NCBI RefSeq assembly: GCF_000219625.1
Contig: NC_018210.1
Coordinates: 1 to 64,000, forward strand
Reading direction: 5' to 3'
Source of the DNA: Zymoseptoria tritici IPO323
Taxonomy: Eukaryota; Ascomycota; Dothideomycetes; Mycosphaerellales; Mycosphaerellaceae
Length of the DNA stretch: 64,000 nt
Shown here piece by piece: positions 42,118 through 52,757 of the stretch (within the stretch, counting starts at the first letter, position 1; every line of letters begins with the position of its first letter). Made by a program: the position numbers and the translations under genes. The notes beneath the pieces are model-generated. The model was not told where the DNA came from. It did no database searches and saw only the letters and a program-made list of their open reading frames with translations.

Positions 42118-42549
42118 TCAACACGTGACGCTCGCAACCTTCCATTTGCCGAACTTGCCCGAGGGCAACCTATTCAACAGATCAGACACCACCGCGAACG
42201 AGCAAAGAACGGTTTTTGTGACTTACGTGACGCATTGCCTTTCCTCTCTCAAAAAGGGTCCGTACTTTGTGATTGGAGACGCAGGGGCGTTGATATTGCA
42301 CTTGGAGTTGTGGTCGGTGAAGAAAGAGACGGCACACGGCTTCAGCATGTGGACGCTCACGCTTTTGGCGTCGAAGCCAGCTGGCGTGCCTGGTGGCTTT
42401 CCGCAACCCAGAGGTCCATCTCCGAGACTCTTGTGTGATTCTCCCTGGCAGCCATTATCGGAGTAGAAAACGAGCTCGAAGACCGTATAGGCCTGAACCA
42501 TGCTGCCAAGGCTGGAGAGGAGGATCACTCCTGCGATGGGGATCTGCAT
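42118..42549 (-). CDS. Small secreted six-cysteine protein
   Basis: Two exons, 42227-42549 and 42118-42169, with a 56-bp intron (GTAAGT donor, CTGATC branch, AATAG acceptor) give 124 residues from ATG 42547-42549. Reading through the intron would stop at once, and splicing adds a 17-residue tail ending in Cys. Residues 1-20 are a signal peptide (MQIPIAGVILLSSLGSMVQA). The mature part of about 104 residues has six Cys (NGCQ, LGCG, KPCA, SKCN, RQCV, VTC), enough for three disulfides. No family is certain; the FYSDNGCQG opening resembles some crystallin-like fungal secreted proteins. It could be an effector or cell-wall protein. Confidence 0.75.
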
Positions 42550-42753
42550 CGTGATGGTGATGAGTGTTGGTTGTGTCTGAGCTCGAGAGGTGTTGAGTGT
42601 GTGTCTGGAGCTCGGTAGGTGTTGAGTGTTGAGCGCCAGATGGTAGAAGGTCGAGGATGGAGAGTGGTTTTTGTTGTCGGTCCTGTTTGGAGAAGGAAGG
42701 AGGAAGAGGAAGGAGGACGGCCAGCAATTTCTTATACGAGGGTATGTTGACAC

Positions 42754-43490
42754 TGGTCGTGGCAGTGTTATTATGTCGTGATCAATTGGAGTTACGCGGT
42801 GCCTAAAATACAGCGTGTGAGCGCATCGGACGGATCACCGCGGAAGACCTCGATCAAGGTTAATGGCTGAACATGTCCCCTACACCAGGACAGGACCCCA
42901 ACCAGCGGTGATCCATCGGCTCCGTCCGATACGCTCACACGCTGCACGAGCCCGAACATGCTACTGCCCTGCAAAATGGGAGCGCAAGACGGACGGTGCC
43001 CCTTGCGAAAAGTAAGCCGTGCACCTCGTATCCTACGGAGTACAGACCGTGGACTGCATACGGGAAGCAGTGCTGACGCTGGAAACTCAATCGGTGCCCA
43101 TTTGGGGCAGGTATGGACGATGTCTCGACTCTGCATTGGACCGGAGATGTCGGTATCGTCTGTAGGGAACAGTACAGACTCTGGATCAAAAGCATGAAGC
43201 TTCAAGCAGTCAGTGCCTGTAGTTCTACCCTGTGCTGCAGCTCTTGAAATCTTGATATTGCAGGTACCGCGCGGCCAAAGTCCATCGGTCGTCTGTTGCC
43301 GCCCGGGCCAGGCTGACATGTTCGTAGAGCAATATCGCCAGTGGGTTTGACGACGGCCGAGGGGAAGAATGCTTTTCCGCAGCTCAGCGCCGGATCACCA
43401 GTCGAACTCGTGCTTCCGTGGAGTATGCGCGTGCGATCCTCGCTCGTCGAGACTCGGCCGCGAGTGATGCTAACCGGTTCTTGCAGCATC
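42754..43490. other. Intergenic with a hairpin, no gene seen
   Basis: No coding gene is supported. The only structure seen is the inverted repeat at 42,811-42,944. Confidence 0.5.
42811..42944. repeat. Imperfect inverted repeat (possible MITE remnant)
   Basis: CAGCGTGTGAGCGCATCGGA at the left pairs with a near-perfect complement at the right (42,903-42,944), and an inner GGATCACCGC also pairs. The arms are about 30 bp around a roughly 60-bp loop. No transposase is nearby. It could be a small transposon relic or a structured RNA. Confidence 0.6.
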
Positions 43491-44196
43491 TCAATCCTCC
43501 ATCTCAGTATCGACTTCCAGCCCAGCACTCCTCACTCCCTTCTCCTCCAACGTCGTATCGCCGTCCTCTGCCTCCTCCTCTTCCTCCCCATCAACGTCCA
43601 TGCCCTCCTCGTCCGCCGCTCCATTGCCAGCCTGGGCGTCCTTCCCTCCAAGATGGCCATCAAGTGTACCTTGGCCTTTCGCCAACCCATTTCCATTCGA
43701 TGTCGCAGGAGCTGTCGCGGCATCCTGTGCTTGCTTCTTCTTGAGGTCCTTATAAGTCATCGTCCTCGGGACGACGTCGGAGAGGAATTCGAGGTTTTCG
43801 ACGCGGGCTACTGCGTTGGCTTGGAAGAATCACCTCATGTCAGTCATCACAACCCATGCTCCAGTTCGTAGGATAGAGACTACACACCAACATCACGATA
43901 CTGAATATTTCTCCTTGGTTTCTGGGAGTGTTCGGATCGAACTTGGAGGTGTGCTTGGGAGACGAGGTGCTGGAGGAACATTTCGGTCGCGACGGTGATG
44001 ACAAAGGCGGCGTTGTTGGAGCAGTTTCCCGTGTCTGGGTCGGTGTTGATGATCTTTTTGACGCGGGCGACTGCGAAAGGGGGGTCTTGTTAGCATGCTA
44101 CCTTATTAGTGGTATGGATAAGAAGCACTTACGAGGGAGAGAGACGGCGCCGGTGATCTCCTGTGCGGGCACGATCGGGGCATTGTTGTAGGGCAT
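43491..44196 (-). CDS. Histone-fold protein of the DPB3/DLS1 (CHRAC-15-like) family
   Basis: Three exons, 44133-44196, 43888-44070 and 43491-43819, with introns of 62 and 68 bp give 191 residues. The fold is spread over all exons: VARVKKIINTDPDTGNCSNN-like start (here LARVKK), AAFVITVATEMFLQHL, then YRDVANAVARVENLEFLSDV and PRTMTYKDLK. The C-terminal half is low-complexity Gly/Asn/Ala and acidic. In yeast, DPB3 belongs to DNA polymerase epsilon and DLS1 to the ISW2/CHRAC remodeller; either role is possible. It is nuclear, with a partner of the DPB4 type expected elsewhere. It shares a divergent promoter of about 305 bp with the CLC gene. Confidence 0.85.
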
Positions 44197-44501
44197 GGTG
44201 GGCACGTCGGATTGGCGAGGTTTTGGTGAATCGAGACTGAGGTCTATGTGTCGTGGGAAAATCGAGATATGTGTTTCTGAAGAGTGTCAAGTGCTTGGAT
44301 GTCTTCCCATATCGCGTGGGGGAGTCGAGTTGACGCGCCGCTCAATTCCGAAGTTCAGCCGGATTCTTCACATGTCATCCTTTGAGAAAGGGAGATACCT
44401 TATCCAGACTTCTTCCACGAATTTTGGCGACAACACAAGGATCTCACTCTGATACAACTTCGGAGAATGGGCCGACCCTTTCACATACACCCGGCAGTGC
44501 G

Positions 44502-47069
44502 ATGAACCGCCGCACGAGCAGCTACTCGAATCCCCAATCTCCGTCCGCCCAGCGTCGCGACAGCAATGCCTCCCACACCTTGAACCGGCGTCTGTCCGCT
44601 CTCTCCACCGCCGAAGCAGGGAATGCAGCCGCAGCCATATCTCCCGCCGACCAACAACTCGCGGAGGAGATTGCCGAGATCAAACGATATGAAGACTTCA
44701 CGACCATCGACTGGGTGCAGGACGCAGCACGGGAGCAGAAGAGACGGACAGCTCGACAAGTAGCTCGAAATTCAGCAGGTCGGATAGGATGGCGAGGCAA
44801 GCTCTCAGAGGCCTACGATGCCGGACAAGGCTGGATCGTGGTCAGCTTGATCGGTGCCGCGATCGGTTTGAATGCTGCCTTCTTGAACATCGTCACAGAA
44901 TGGCTGAGTGATATCAAATTGGGATACTGCACGACGGGATTCTACCTGAATGAGACGTTTTGCTGCTGGGGTGCGGAGAATGGTTGCGACGAGTGGCACC
45001 GATGGAGTGGATTCTGGCCGTTGAATTATCTACTGTACATCATCTTCAGTACGATTTTCGCATTCACCTCCGCGAGATTGGTCAAGAGCTTTGCACCGTA
45101 TGCGGCAGGATCCGGTATCAGTGAGATCAAATGTATCATCGCGGGATTTGTGATGAAGGGATTTCTAGGATTCTGGACATTGTTGATCAAGAGCATCGGT
45201 CTGCCACTTGCGATTGCCAGCGGGTTGAGTGTGGGTAAGGAGGGACCGAGTGTGCACTATGCGGTGTGTACGGGAAATGTCATCAGTCGGATGTTCTACA
45301 AGTACAGGCGAAATGCTGCAAAGACGAGAGAGATTTTGTCAGCTTGTGCGGCAGCAGGCGTCGCAGTGGCATTCGGAAGTCCCATTGGAGGAGTCCTGTT
45401 CAGTCTCGAGGAGATGAGCAACTACTTTCCTCTCAAGACGATGTGGCGATCCTACTTTTGCGCTCTGGTAGCTACGGCAGTGTTATCCGCCATGAATCCA
45501 TTCCGGACCGGACAGCTGGTCATGTTCACAGTCCGCTACGATCGAGGCTGGCACTTCTTCGAGATACCGTTCTACGTCCTCATCGGCACTTTCGGCGGAC
45601 TCTACGGCGCCTTTGTCATGAAATGGAATCTGCGAGTACAAGCTTTCCGGAAACGCTATCTCACTGGCTATCCCATCATCGAGGCGACTCTTCTCGCACT
45701 GTTCACAGCTGTGATTTGCTACCCCAACATGTTCCTGAGAATCGACATGACCGAAAGTATGGAGATCCTCTTCCTCGAATGCGAAGGCGCTCACGACTAC
45801 GACGGACTTTGCGATCGACAGAATCGCTGGCGGCTCGTCCTGGCCTTGTTCGCCTCGACCGTGATCCGCACATTCTTGGTCATCATCTCCTACGGCTGCA
45901 AAGTACCAGCCGGCATTTTCGTCCCATCCATGGCCATCGGCGCCTCCTTCGGCAGAATGGTCGGTGTCCTAGTCCAAGCCCTCCACGAGTCGTTCCCAAA
46001 CTCGGCCTACTTCGCCGCTTGCGATCCAGATGTCACTTGTATTACACCTGGCACCTACGCTTTCCTCGGCGCCGGAGCAGCATTGAGTGGAATCATGCAC
46101 CTGACAGTATCAGTAGTCGTCATCATGTTCGAGCTGACCGGCGCTCTGACATACATCCTGCCCACCATGATCACCGTCGGAATCACCAAAGGCGTCTCCG
46201 AAAGATTCGGCAAAGGCGGAATCGCAGACCGCATGATCTGGTTCAACGGCTTCCCTTTCCTAGACGGCAAAGAAGACCACACCTTCAACGTGCCCGTCAG
46301 CACAACCATGACACCATTGCCGAAAGTTCTGACCGCAACAGGCCTCACCGTATCCGCGGTAGAAAAGATCCTCAAAGAAACCACCTACCAAGGCTTCCCC
46401 ATCGTCGAGAACGAAGACACCAACATCCTCCTCGGCTACATTGGCCGCACAGAATTGCGCTACGCCCTCGATCGCGCCATCCGCGAACAAGGCGTCTCAG
46501 CCTCCGCTCGCTGTCTCTTCTCTTCTCACATAAGCGATCTTGCACCTCGCACCGCGACAACGCCATCCGCCACCTTCCCAGCCGTCAGTTTCGAAACCGC
46601 AGCCCATGGCACCGTCGACTTTTCCAAATTTATCGATCCAGTCCCTCTCACCGTCCACCCTCGCCTCCCTCTCGAGACGGTAATGGAACTCTTCAAGAAA
46701 CTCGGACCGCGGGTCATCCTCGTCGAACATCGCGGGAAACTCACCGGGTTGGTGACGGTCAAAGACTGTTTAAAGTACCAATTCCAAGCCGAAGCGAAAG
46801 AAGATCCAAGGGAAGAAGAAGGGCAGCAGATTCGCCAGGAGAAAATTTGGGCTGTGATGAGGAGAGTTGCGTACTGGGCTGGGGAGAAAGTGGGCTGGAA
46901 AGGTGGGATTGTGGGGATGGGGAGGTTGAGGTTGAGTGGGGAGTATGCTGCTGTTTCGACGGCGACGATAGGTGGAGAGAACGAGAGGGCTGAGGGATTG
47001 GATGAGGAAGGAAGAGGGCCGGCAGCGGGAGGGGTGGAGTTGTTGGATCGGAGGGAGGCGATTTCGTAG
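44502..47069 (+). CDS. CLC-type chloride/proton exchanger
   Basis: The first in-frame ATG is at 44502 (the open frame itself begins upstream without an ATG), giving 855 residues. Multiple membrane helices follow a cytosolic Ser-rich N-terminus. The anion pathway motifs are GSGISE, GKEGPSVHYA and GIFVPSMAIG. The gating Glu in GKEGP and the Glu pair in GGVLFSLEEMSNYFPLK match ClC-3/4/5 exchangers rather than channels. Two CBS domains lie after the membrane part (around VPVSTTMTPLPKVLTATGL and PLTVHPRLPLETVMELFKK). It is expected in endosome, Golgi or vacuole membranes, balancing charge during acidification (yeast GEF1-like). No intron is needed and no damage is seen. Confidence 0.93.
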   Translation: MNRRTSSYSNPQSPSAQRRDSNASHTLNRRLSALSTAEAGNAAAAISPADQQLAEEIAEIKRYEDFTTIDWVQDAAREQKRRTARQVARNSAGRIGWRGKLSEAYDAGQGWIVVSLIGAAIGLNAAFLNIVTEWLSDIKLGYCTTGFYLNETFCCWGAENGCDEWHRWSGFWPLNYLLYIIFSTIFAFTSARLVKSFAPYAAGSGISEIKCIIAGFVMKGFLGFWTLLIKSIGLPLAIASGLSVGKEGPSVHYAVCTGNVISRMFYKYRRNAAKTREILSACAAAGVAVAFGSPIGGVLFSLEEMSNYFPLKTMWRSYFCALVATAVLSAMNPFRTGQLVMFTVRYDRGWHFFEIPFYVLIGTFGGLYGAFVMKWNLRVQAFRKRYLTGYPIIEATLLALFTAVICYPNMFLRIDMTESMEILFLECEGAHDYDGLCDRQNRWRLVLALFASTVIRTFLVIISYGCKVPAGIFVPSMAIGASFGRMVGVLVQALHESFPNSAYFAACDPDVTCITPGTYAFLGAGAALSGIMHLTVSVVVIMFELTGALTYILPTMITVGITKGVSERFGKGGIADRMIWFNGFPFLDGKEDHTFNVPVSTTMTPLPKVLTATGLTVSAVEKILKETTYQGFPIVENEDTNILLGYIGRTELRYALDRAIREQGVSASARCLFSSHISDLAPRTATTPSATFPAVSFETAAHGTVDFSKFIDPVPLTVHPRLPLETVMELFKKLGPRVILVEHRGKLTGLVTVKDCLKYQFQAEAKEDPREEEGQQIRQEKIWAVMRRVAYWAGEKVGWKGGIVGMGRLRLSGEYAAVSTATIGGENERAEGLDEEGRGPAAGGVELLDRREAIS

Positions 47070-47175
47070 GATGAAGTATGCATAATACATCTTGTTCGTC
47101 ATTCATCATTCATATATCCATGTCCAATCATCACGCTTGACCGCTTATCCTCAACCCGTAGCACTCTCCATTACC

Positions 47176-47814
47176 TCACCCTCCTCCTCCTTCCCCCCTC
47201 TTAATCTCCTCCCTCAACCTCTCCAAAAACCTCTCATGCATGCCCCTCGTGCCCCTCGCCAGACCCTTGGTCACATACTTCACAAACGCCTTATTACACA
47301 CCGCCTCGCTCCTCGTCTGGATATACCACTCACTGCCCTCGGTCACTGTCCCCTCCAACATCATCCCTTCGTCGTCTTCCGGTGGGGTACCCTTCACGAC
47401 TTTCCACGTATTGGTGGAGGTATACAGCGAACTCGCGCGGATGTGGACCTGACAGCCGGAGGTGTTGGGGTGTACGAGGGCGGAGTAGGTTGTTCCGCCG
47501 GACCAGAGCCAGGAGGGGATGAAGGGGAGGTCTTCGGTGATTTCCCAGGTTTGCGGCTGTGGTGGTGGTGGTGGTTCTGCCGCTTGCTCGTCGGCGTCGG
47601 CGTCTTGCTCTTGCTCGGATGGTGGGGCTGGGGGTTTCGGTGATGATGATGCGGATTCGGAGAGACGTTTAGAGCTGGTGCAGTTCTCGCTCAAGTGGGC
47701 GACATTGTCGTAGTTTTGCAGGATGGCGACGGCAGTGGGGAGGTGGGAGGGTGAGATGTCCGCGGGGATGGGGGTGGAGACGCAGGAGACGAAGGAGGTT
47801 TCGAGGAAGCCCAT
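47176..47814 (-). CDS. DUF7053-like fungal protein
   Basis: A single exon of 212 residues from ATG 47812-47814. It opens FLETSFVSCVSTPIPADISP and keeps a START/SRPBCC-like layout (VAILQNYDNVAHLSEN, then WEITEDLPFIPSWLWSG, TEGSEWYIQTRSEAVCNKAF), interrupted by an acidic and Pro/Gln-rich insert at about 55-88. Fungal DUF7053 proteins have this architecture and no established function. No signal peptide is convincing. It ends with a Gly-rich tail. It is convergent with the CLC gene. Confidence 0.65.
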   Translation of the reverse strand: MGFLETSFVSCVSTPIPADISPSHLPTAVAILQNYDNVAHLSENCTSSKRLSESASSSPKPPAPPSEQEQDADADEQAAEPPPPPQPQTWEITEDLPFIPSWLWSGGTTYSALVHPNTSGCQVHIRASSLYTSTNTWKVVKGTPPEDDEGMMLEGTVTEGSEWYIQTRSEAVCNKAFVKYVTKGLARGTRGMHERFLERLREEIKRGEGGGG

Positions 47815-48210
47815 TCTTGTTTTGGAGGAAGTGGGTGGGTGGTCTTGGGAGGCAGATGAGGGGTTGGAGGTTGCGGTGTGTTGTATAAGTATCTATTTAA
47901 TTATTATGTCTAAGAGGATGTCGGAATGTCCGGAACACGGTGCAGGTGAGGTGAGGTGAGGTTTTAGCTTTGGTGACGCTACGATTCACTAGGTAGTTCT
48001 CTATGACATCTACGTCAATTGACGGGATGTGCGAGGTTGGGGAAAGAATGATGACAACAACGGATACACGAACGATGAATAAACGAACGACATTTCTACT
48101 ATCAACTCTACAACCTTCCCTCCAAGTCACCTCACGCAATAAACTCCTCTCAAAACCATTACCCATCCCTCATCTCGCCCTCACCCTCCATTCTCCCACC
48201 CTCAATCCCT
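47815..48210. other. Intergenic, no gene seen
   Basis: Spacer between two minus-strand genes. AT-richer around 47,890-48,080, with no recognised element. Confidence 0.5.
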
Positions 48211-49789
48211 TCAAAACACCGCCGTATAGGAACTCGCCTCCATAACCGGAATCACCGTCGTGACCCTCTCACAGCTCGTACAAACTCCACAAGTCGTCAT
48301 CGCGCCCATACTCATACTACTCATCGTCGTGGTAGTTGGGAACGGCGTGGCGCAACCCGGGATTGTCGACGACGCAGCAATGGCTGTGGGGAGACAGGTG
48401 GCTTCTTGAGGAATGCTGGATACGCCGGCGCGGCTGCAGATTGTGTTGGCGAAGAGGCGGACATCTGGAAATGGTTAGTGATAATGGGGAGGGAGGGAGG
48501 TGGGGGAATGTGTACCTTCGATTTGACCGGGATCGCAGAATTGGCTCACGCAGCAGGAAAAGTCGGCGAGCAGGGGTTTGTTGGAGCAGATGCATGCTAC
48601 GTCGAGGGGACTGCAGCCGCCGTAGCAGGCTGACTCTGCGTAGGTGGCGATGCAACCTTGGGCGCAGAGAGGAAGGCCAGTCGGGGTGGGTCTGTTGGTC
48701 GATGTTGTGGTGACGGGTGGTGCCGAGTACGTCGCCGGCGAGGTGGAAGTGGTGGTCGGGAGAGTAAGTTGATCCGTCACGCTTTCGAGAATGTTGCTGC
48801 ATACACCGGTTGTGGCGGCAGGCGCGGCGGTCGTGTATACGACATTCGGTGCGTCCACGTAGGGTGATCCGCAGTTACCGTAGCCCGTCTGGCAGGTGTC
48901 GGGCGCACAGTACTCTGTGCCATTACCGCAATAGCCGTAGATGCTGCAGCAGTCTCCGAAGACAGTGCCGGCGCAATTGGCTTGGTTGGAACTGCCACAG
49001 TAGCCGTTGGGGCTCGGGGTCTGCGTGTAGGTGGGCGGTGGAGCTGCGCTCGCTGGTGAAGTGCTGTATGGTGGCTGGCCGGCGGGATTACAAGAACCGT
49101 AGTCCGTGAGACAGTTCTGAGCGGCACAGAATTCGTAGCCGGAGCCACAGAAACCGTACTGACTGCAGCAGTCGCCGTATTCGCTGCCTACACAGTTGTA
49201 GTTGTTGGGTCCACCGCAGACTCCGTTCGGGCTGATGGTTTGTTGGACGGGCCGGGGTGGGTCGACGGCCAGACAGCTGGCGTTGTTGGGCACGGCATCG
49301 AAGACACCGAAACAGCTGCAGAGGAGGTCGCCGACGTCGCGGATGGCTAGGCATGGAATGAGCGGTGTGCGTTTGTATCACCGATTGCATATACTTACCA
49401 TTGATATCATCCTGGGACAAGCACTGCTGGCTCAAACAGCACGAATACCTATCGATAAGAGCAATGTTGCTGCAAATACACGTAACATCTTCCGGATCGC
49501 AGCCACCAAGATCGTATCCGACGATACAGTTCAAGGCGCACTGTGGGATTCGCTTGGTGATGATGGTAGGCGGCGCCGAGACAGTCGCAAGAGCCGAAGA
49601 GGAAGAGACGGTCGTCGAGCAGGAGTTGCCGGGGCATGTATCCACCGTGCTGAAAAACGTGCTGGTGGATGTCGCGGGCTCTTCGTACGCGGGTGGAGGA
49701 GGCGTGGTTGTGACATCGCCGCCATAGACTGGAGCTTGCTGAGCGTGCACGAGCACTGAAACGAGTGACAGCGCGATGGAGAGCTGCAT
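48211..49789 (-). CDS. Secreted CFEM - chitin-binding (CBM18) x2 - CFEM protein
   Basis: Three exons, 49399-49789, 48516-49346 and 48211-48464, with introns of 52 and 51 bp give 491 residues from ATG 49787-49789. A signal peptide (MQLSIALSLVSVLVHA) precedes a Thr/Ser/Pro-rich stretch. CFEM 1 spans the first intron (IPQCALNCIVGYDLGGCDP, DVTCICSN, YSCCLSQQCL, then LLCSCFGV). Two hevein-type CBM18 domains follow (GDCCSQYGFCGSGYEFC and GDCCSIYGYCGNGTEYC). CFEM 2 spans the second intron (LCAQGCIATYAESACYGGCS, VACICSNK, FSCCVSQFC). CFEM domains bind heme or act at cell surfaces, and CBM18 binds chitin. Thus the protein is probably cell-wall-bound or apoplastic. No clear GPI signal is seen at the C-terminus. 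CFEM domains flanking chitin-binding domains are an uncommon order. Confidence 0.88.
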
Positions 49790-50374
49790 GGTGAATGTGG
49801 ATGTGCTTGATGCTGGCGTGAAGACGATTCGTTTGGCGAGGAGGTACTCGATCACATATCAATGGCGGCTTGTTTATTACCGCGAGAATGCACGCTACGC
49901 GCGAAATGCATTCCTCAATCTCGTGTCTCCGCAAAGCAAGGGGTATCGCTCATATAGCCAGCCGGGTAAAAGGCGTATCACAATCCTCGCGAGAGGCACA
50001 GTCTGTCAGTCTTTGACTCGATGACATCGTCGCACGGCGGACACAATGTCCAGCATGTCGACTTCGGATATGACAGCCTTCGAATCGTTCGCACGGCGGG
50101 CACGGCTCCCCTACACGGTCGCTTTCGAAGGGCAAACCACGCCGATTGTTGGCAGCCAGATCAGCAACTGGATGTGGGAGATGTACAAAGTAATTGGGGT
50201 CCGAGTCGCATCGATGTTTTGGATCATGTTGAAGGCGAGAAGAAGGAGAAGCAAGACGAGAAAGAAGATGTCGAGGGGGCACTACGGAAGACCATATACC
50301 CGAAACGGAACAACTCAGTGGCTCCCGACCTCACCTTCAATCCTCCATCAATCCCAGTCAATTCATGCCCAAAC
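49790..50374. promoter_or_regulatory. Divergent intergenic region, CFEM and gephyrin genes
   Basis: About 585 bp between divergent starts. An upstream in-frame open stretch (from about 50,021) could extend the gephyrin-type protein N-terminally, but it shows no homology I recognise, so it is treated as leader. Confidence 0.45.
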
Positions 50375-52582
50375 ATGGCGAGTCCTTCACGCCTTCGGGC
50401 GGCTATTATCGTTGTATCAGAGACAGCGTCAAGAGATGCTTCGACAGACAAAGGTGTTCCAGCATTACAGGCGACTTTTGCCGAGAGTGGAGGAGACCAA
50501 TGGGACGCCCAAGACACGCAGATTGTGCGAGACGATGTCCTTGAGATCCAAAGAGCCATCACGCAGCGGACGGATGGAAAAGATCCGGTCAACTTAATTG
50601 TGACGAGTGGTGGGACGGGCTTTGCGCAGAAGGATGTCACGCCCGAGGTGAGATTTGGTCTGCCGGTATTTCTATGAGTGTCCAGCATTGACAGATCCGT
50701 AGGCAGCCGCTCCGTTGATACACAAACATGCCACTGGACTGGTCCATACTATGCTGTCTGCATCTTTGGCAATAACACCGTGTAAGATCGTCGAGCCACA
50801 TCTGTAATCAGTTGTATGCTGACCTTTACAGTCGCTGCCATGGCTCGTCCAGTTGCCGGAGTACGCAACAACACCTTGATCATCACACTTCCCGGGTCTC
50901 CCAAAGGCGCCAAGGAGAATCTCGAAGCTGTCTTGAAGCTTTTGCCTCACGCATGTCAGCAAATCGCCGGAATGGACTCCCGAACGCTACATGTCGGTGG
51001 CGTCAAGAAACTCGAACAAGACGCCAATGTCAGTGTCGCTGGTCAAGCGCAAGGCCACTCACATGATCACTCGCACTCCCATTCACATTCTCATGGTCAT
51101 AGTCATGGACACGGACATCATCACGGACCCAAAGCACATACCAAACCCGAAGACCGTCCCGTATCGAACGATCCATCCGCTGGCCCTACCGGACGACATC
51201 GCCAATCTCCATATCCCATGCTTTCAGTCGACGATGCTCTCGCACAAATCTCACAGCACACACCATCTCCATCAATCATCAAGGCAGCCGTCAACGAGTC
51301 CCTGATCGGCTCCGTGCTAGCAGAAGACGTCACCGCCAACGAAGCAGTACCTGCATTTCGAGCAAGCATAGTCGACGGCTATGCAATCGTAGCATCCAAT
51401 CACATCCTCGTTCCCAGCACAAAAGGTGTGTTCGAAGTCACAGGCATCTCACACGCTCAAGCAGGCAAAGACATGCCAACTCTACGATCCGGAGAAGTCG
51501 CACGAATCACCACCGGAGCACCTCTGCCACCTGGTGCAACTGCCGTAGTCATGGTCGAGGACACGGTAATCCGCTCAAAAACCGACGACGGAACAGAAGA
51601 AAAGCAAGTCGAGATCCTGACCGACGAAATCAAGCCCGGCGAGAACGTGCGAGAAGTCGGCAGCGACGTCGCAGCCGGCTCAACAATTCTGAAAAAAGGC
51701 GAAGGCATCACCGCAATAGGCGGAGAATTCGGCCTCCTCGCCTCAGTCGGCACAACCGAAGTCTCAATCTATCGAAAACCCATCATCGGCGTCCTCAGCA
51801 CAGGCGACGAAATCGTGCCCCATGACCGACCCGGCTCACTCGAACTCGGGGAAGTCCGAGATACCAACCGTCCCACTCTCCTCACCGCAATCAAAGGCAC
51901 AGGCTTTGAAGGAATCGACCTAGGCATCGCATCAGATCAGTACGTCTCCCACCACCTCTCCCTTCCACTCCATCAACTAACACTCTCTCCCCCCTCTAGA
52001 CCCGGTGCCCTCGAAACCGCCCTCCGCTCCGCCCTCCGCTCAGCAGACATCCTCATCACAACCGGCGGCGTCTCAATGGGCGAACTCGACCTCCTAAAAC
52101 CCACCATCGAACGGCAACTCGGCGGAACCATCCACTTCGGCCGCGTCAGTATGAAACCCGGTAAACCCACCACTTTCGCCACAATCCCCTTCAAGTCCAA
52201 TGATGGCGAGGATGTCACCAAAGTCATCTTCTCCCTCCCCGGAAACCCTGCCTCTGCTGTGGTAACATACCACCTCTTCGTCCTCCCGGCATTACACAAA
52301 ATGGCGGGGATCAGTCCTGTGGGATTACCGAGGGTGCAGGTTGTGCTGGATGAGGATGTGAGGATGGATCCGCAGCGGGCGGAGTATCATCGCGCGGTGG
52401 TGAGTGTGGGTGAGGATGGGATGTTGAGGGCAGCGAGTACGGGATTCCAGCGGAGTTCGGCGATTGGGAGTTTCAAGGGGGCGAATGCGTTGTTGTGTTT
52501 GCCGACGGAGGAAGGGAGTCTAAGGAAGGGCGAGGGGGTGGATGCGTTGTTGATGGGAAGGATTGTGAGTCGACTTGGTTGA
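50375..52582 (+). CDS. cnxE: Gephyrin-type molybdenum cofactor synthesis protein (MogA-MoeA fusion)
   Basis: Four exons, 50375-50647, 50703-50781, 50832-51939 and 52000-52582, with introns of 55, 50 and 60 bp give 680 residues. The third intron is in frame and would add 20 foreign residues if retained. The N-terminal MogA part (adenylates molybdopterin) has IVTSGGTGFAQKDVTPE and TPFAAMARPVAGVRNNTLI. The MoeA part (inserts molybdate) has VPAFRASIVDGYAI, RITTGAPLPPGATAVV, LSTGDEIV, TTGGVSMGELDLLKP and FSLPGNPASAVVTYHLF. A His-rich linker (about 51,056-51,127) joins them. The order matches Aspergillus CnxE. The product feeds nitrate reductase and other molybdoenzymes in the cytosol. Confidence 0.94.
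51056..51127 (+). other. His-rich interdomain linker of the gephyrin-type protein
   Basis: About 24 codons alternating His with Ser, Gly or Asp (HSHDHSHSHSHSHGHSHGH and onward) between the MogA and MoeA domains. It could bind metal ions, or simply be an unstructured linker expanded by replication slippage. Confidence 0.8.
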
Positions 52583-52743
52583 GGAAGAGGACTCTTTCCG
52601 GCTGTCGGTGGGTGTGGTTCGGCGGCTATGATCCGCTCTCATGTGATGTTCCGCTTTGTAAAGAGATATGTCAGTATAATGGTCGACAAGGATGGATTTC
52701 CCGACCGATACTTGTCCGGCCAGGCGTAGATCGACAGTCGACA

Positions 52744-52757
52744 ACCCTAACCCTAAA
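52744..52757. repeat. Short telomere-like motif
   Basis: CCCTAACCCTAAA, a little over two telomere units, 160 bp downstream of the molybdenum cofactor gene and about 100 bp before the RIP-mutated block starts. Confidence 0.7.

Noticed and set aside
42792..43319. 175-codon minus-strand frame in the intergenic region
   Set aside because: It overlaps the inverted repeat, has no recognisable domain and no supported start or introns.
44382..44501. Extra 40 residues at the CLC N-terminus
   Set aside because: The frame there starts with TTG, not ATG. The first ATG is 44502, and the extra residues show no family similarity.
45266..46993. 575-codon plus-strand Arg/His-rich frame inside the CLC gene
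   Set aside because: Shadow frame of the CLC coding sequence with no domains and a composition typical of a shifted frame.
50021..50374. N-terminal extension of the molybdenum cofactor protein
   Set aside because: It is in frame but without similarity to MogA proteins. The domain starts just after ATG 50375.
51940..51999. Coding insertion of 20 residues in the MoeA domain
   Set aside because: The segment is flanked by GTACGT and CTCTAG, is 60 bp and pyrimidine-rich at its end, and removing it restores the conserved continuity, so it is an intron.
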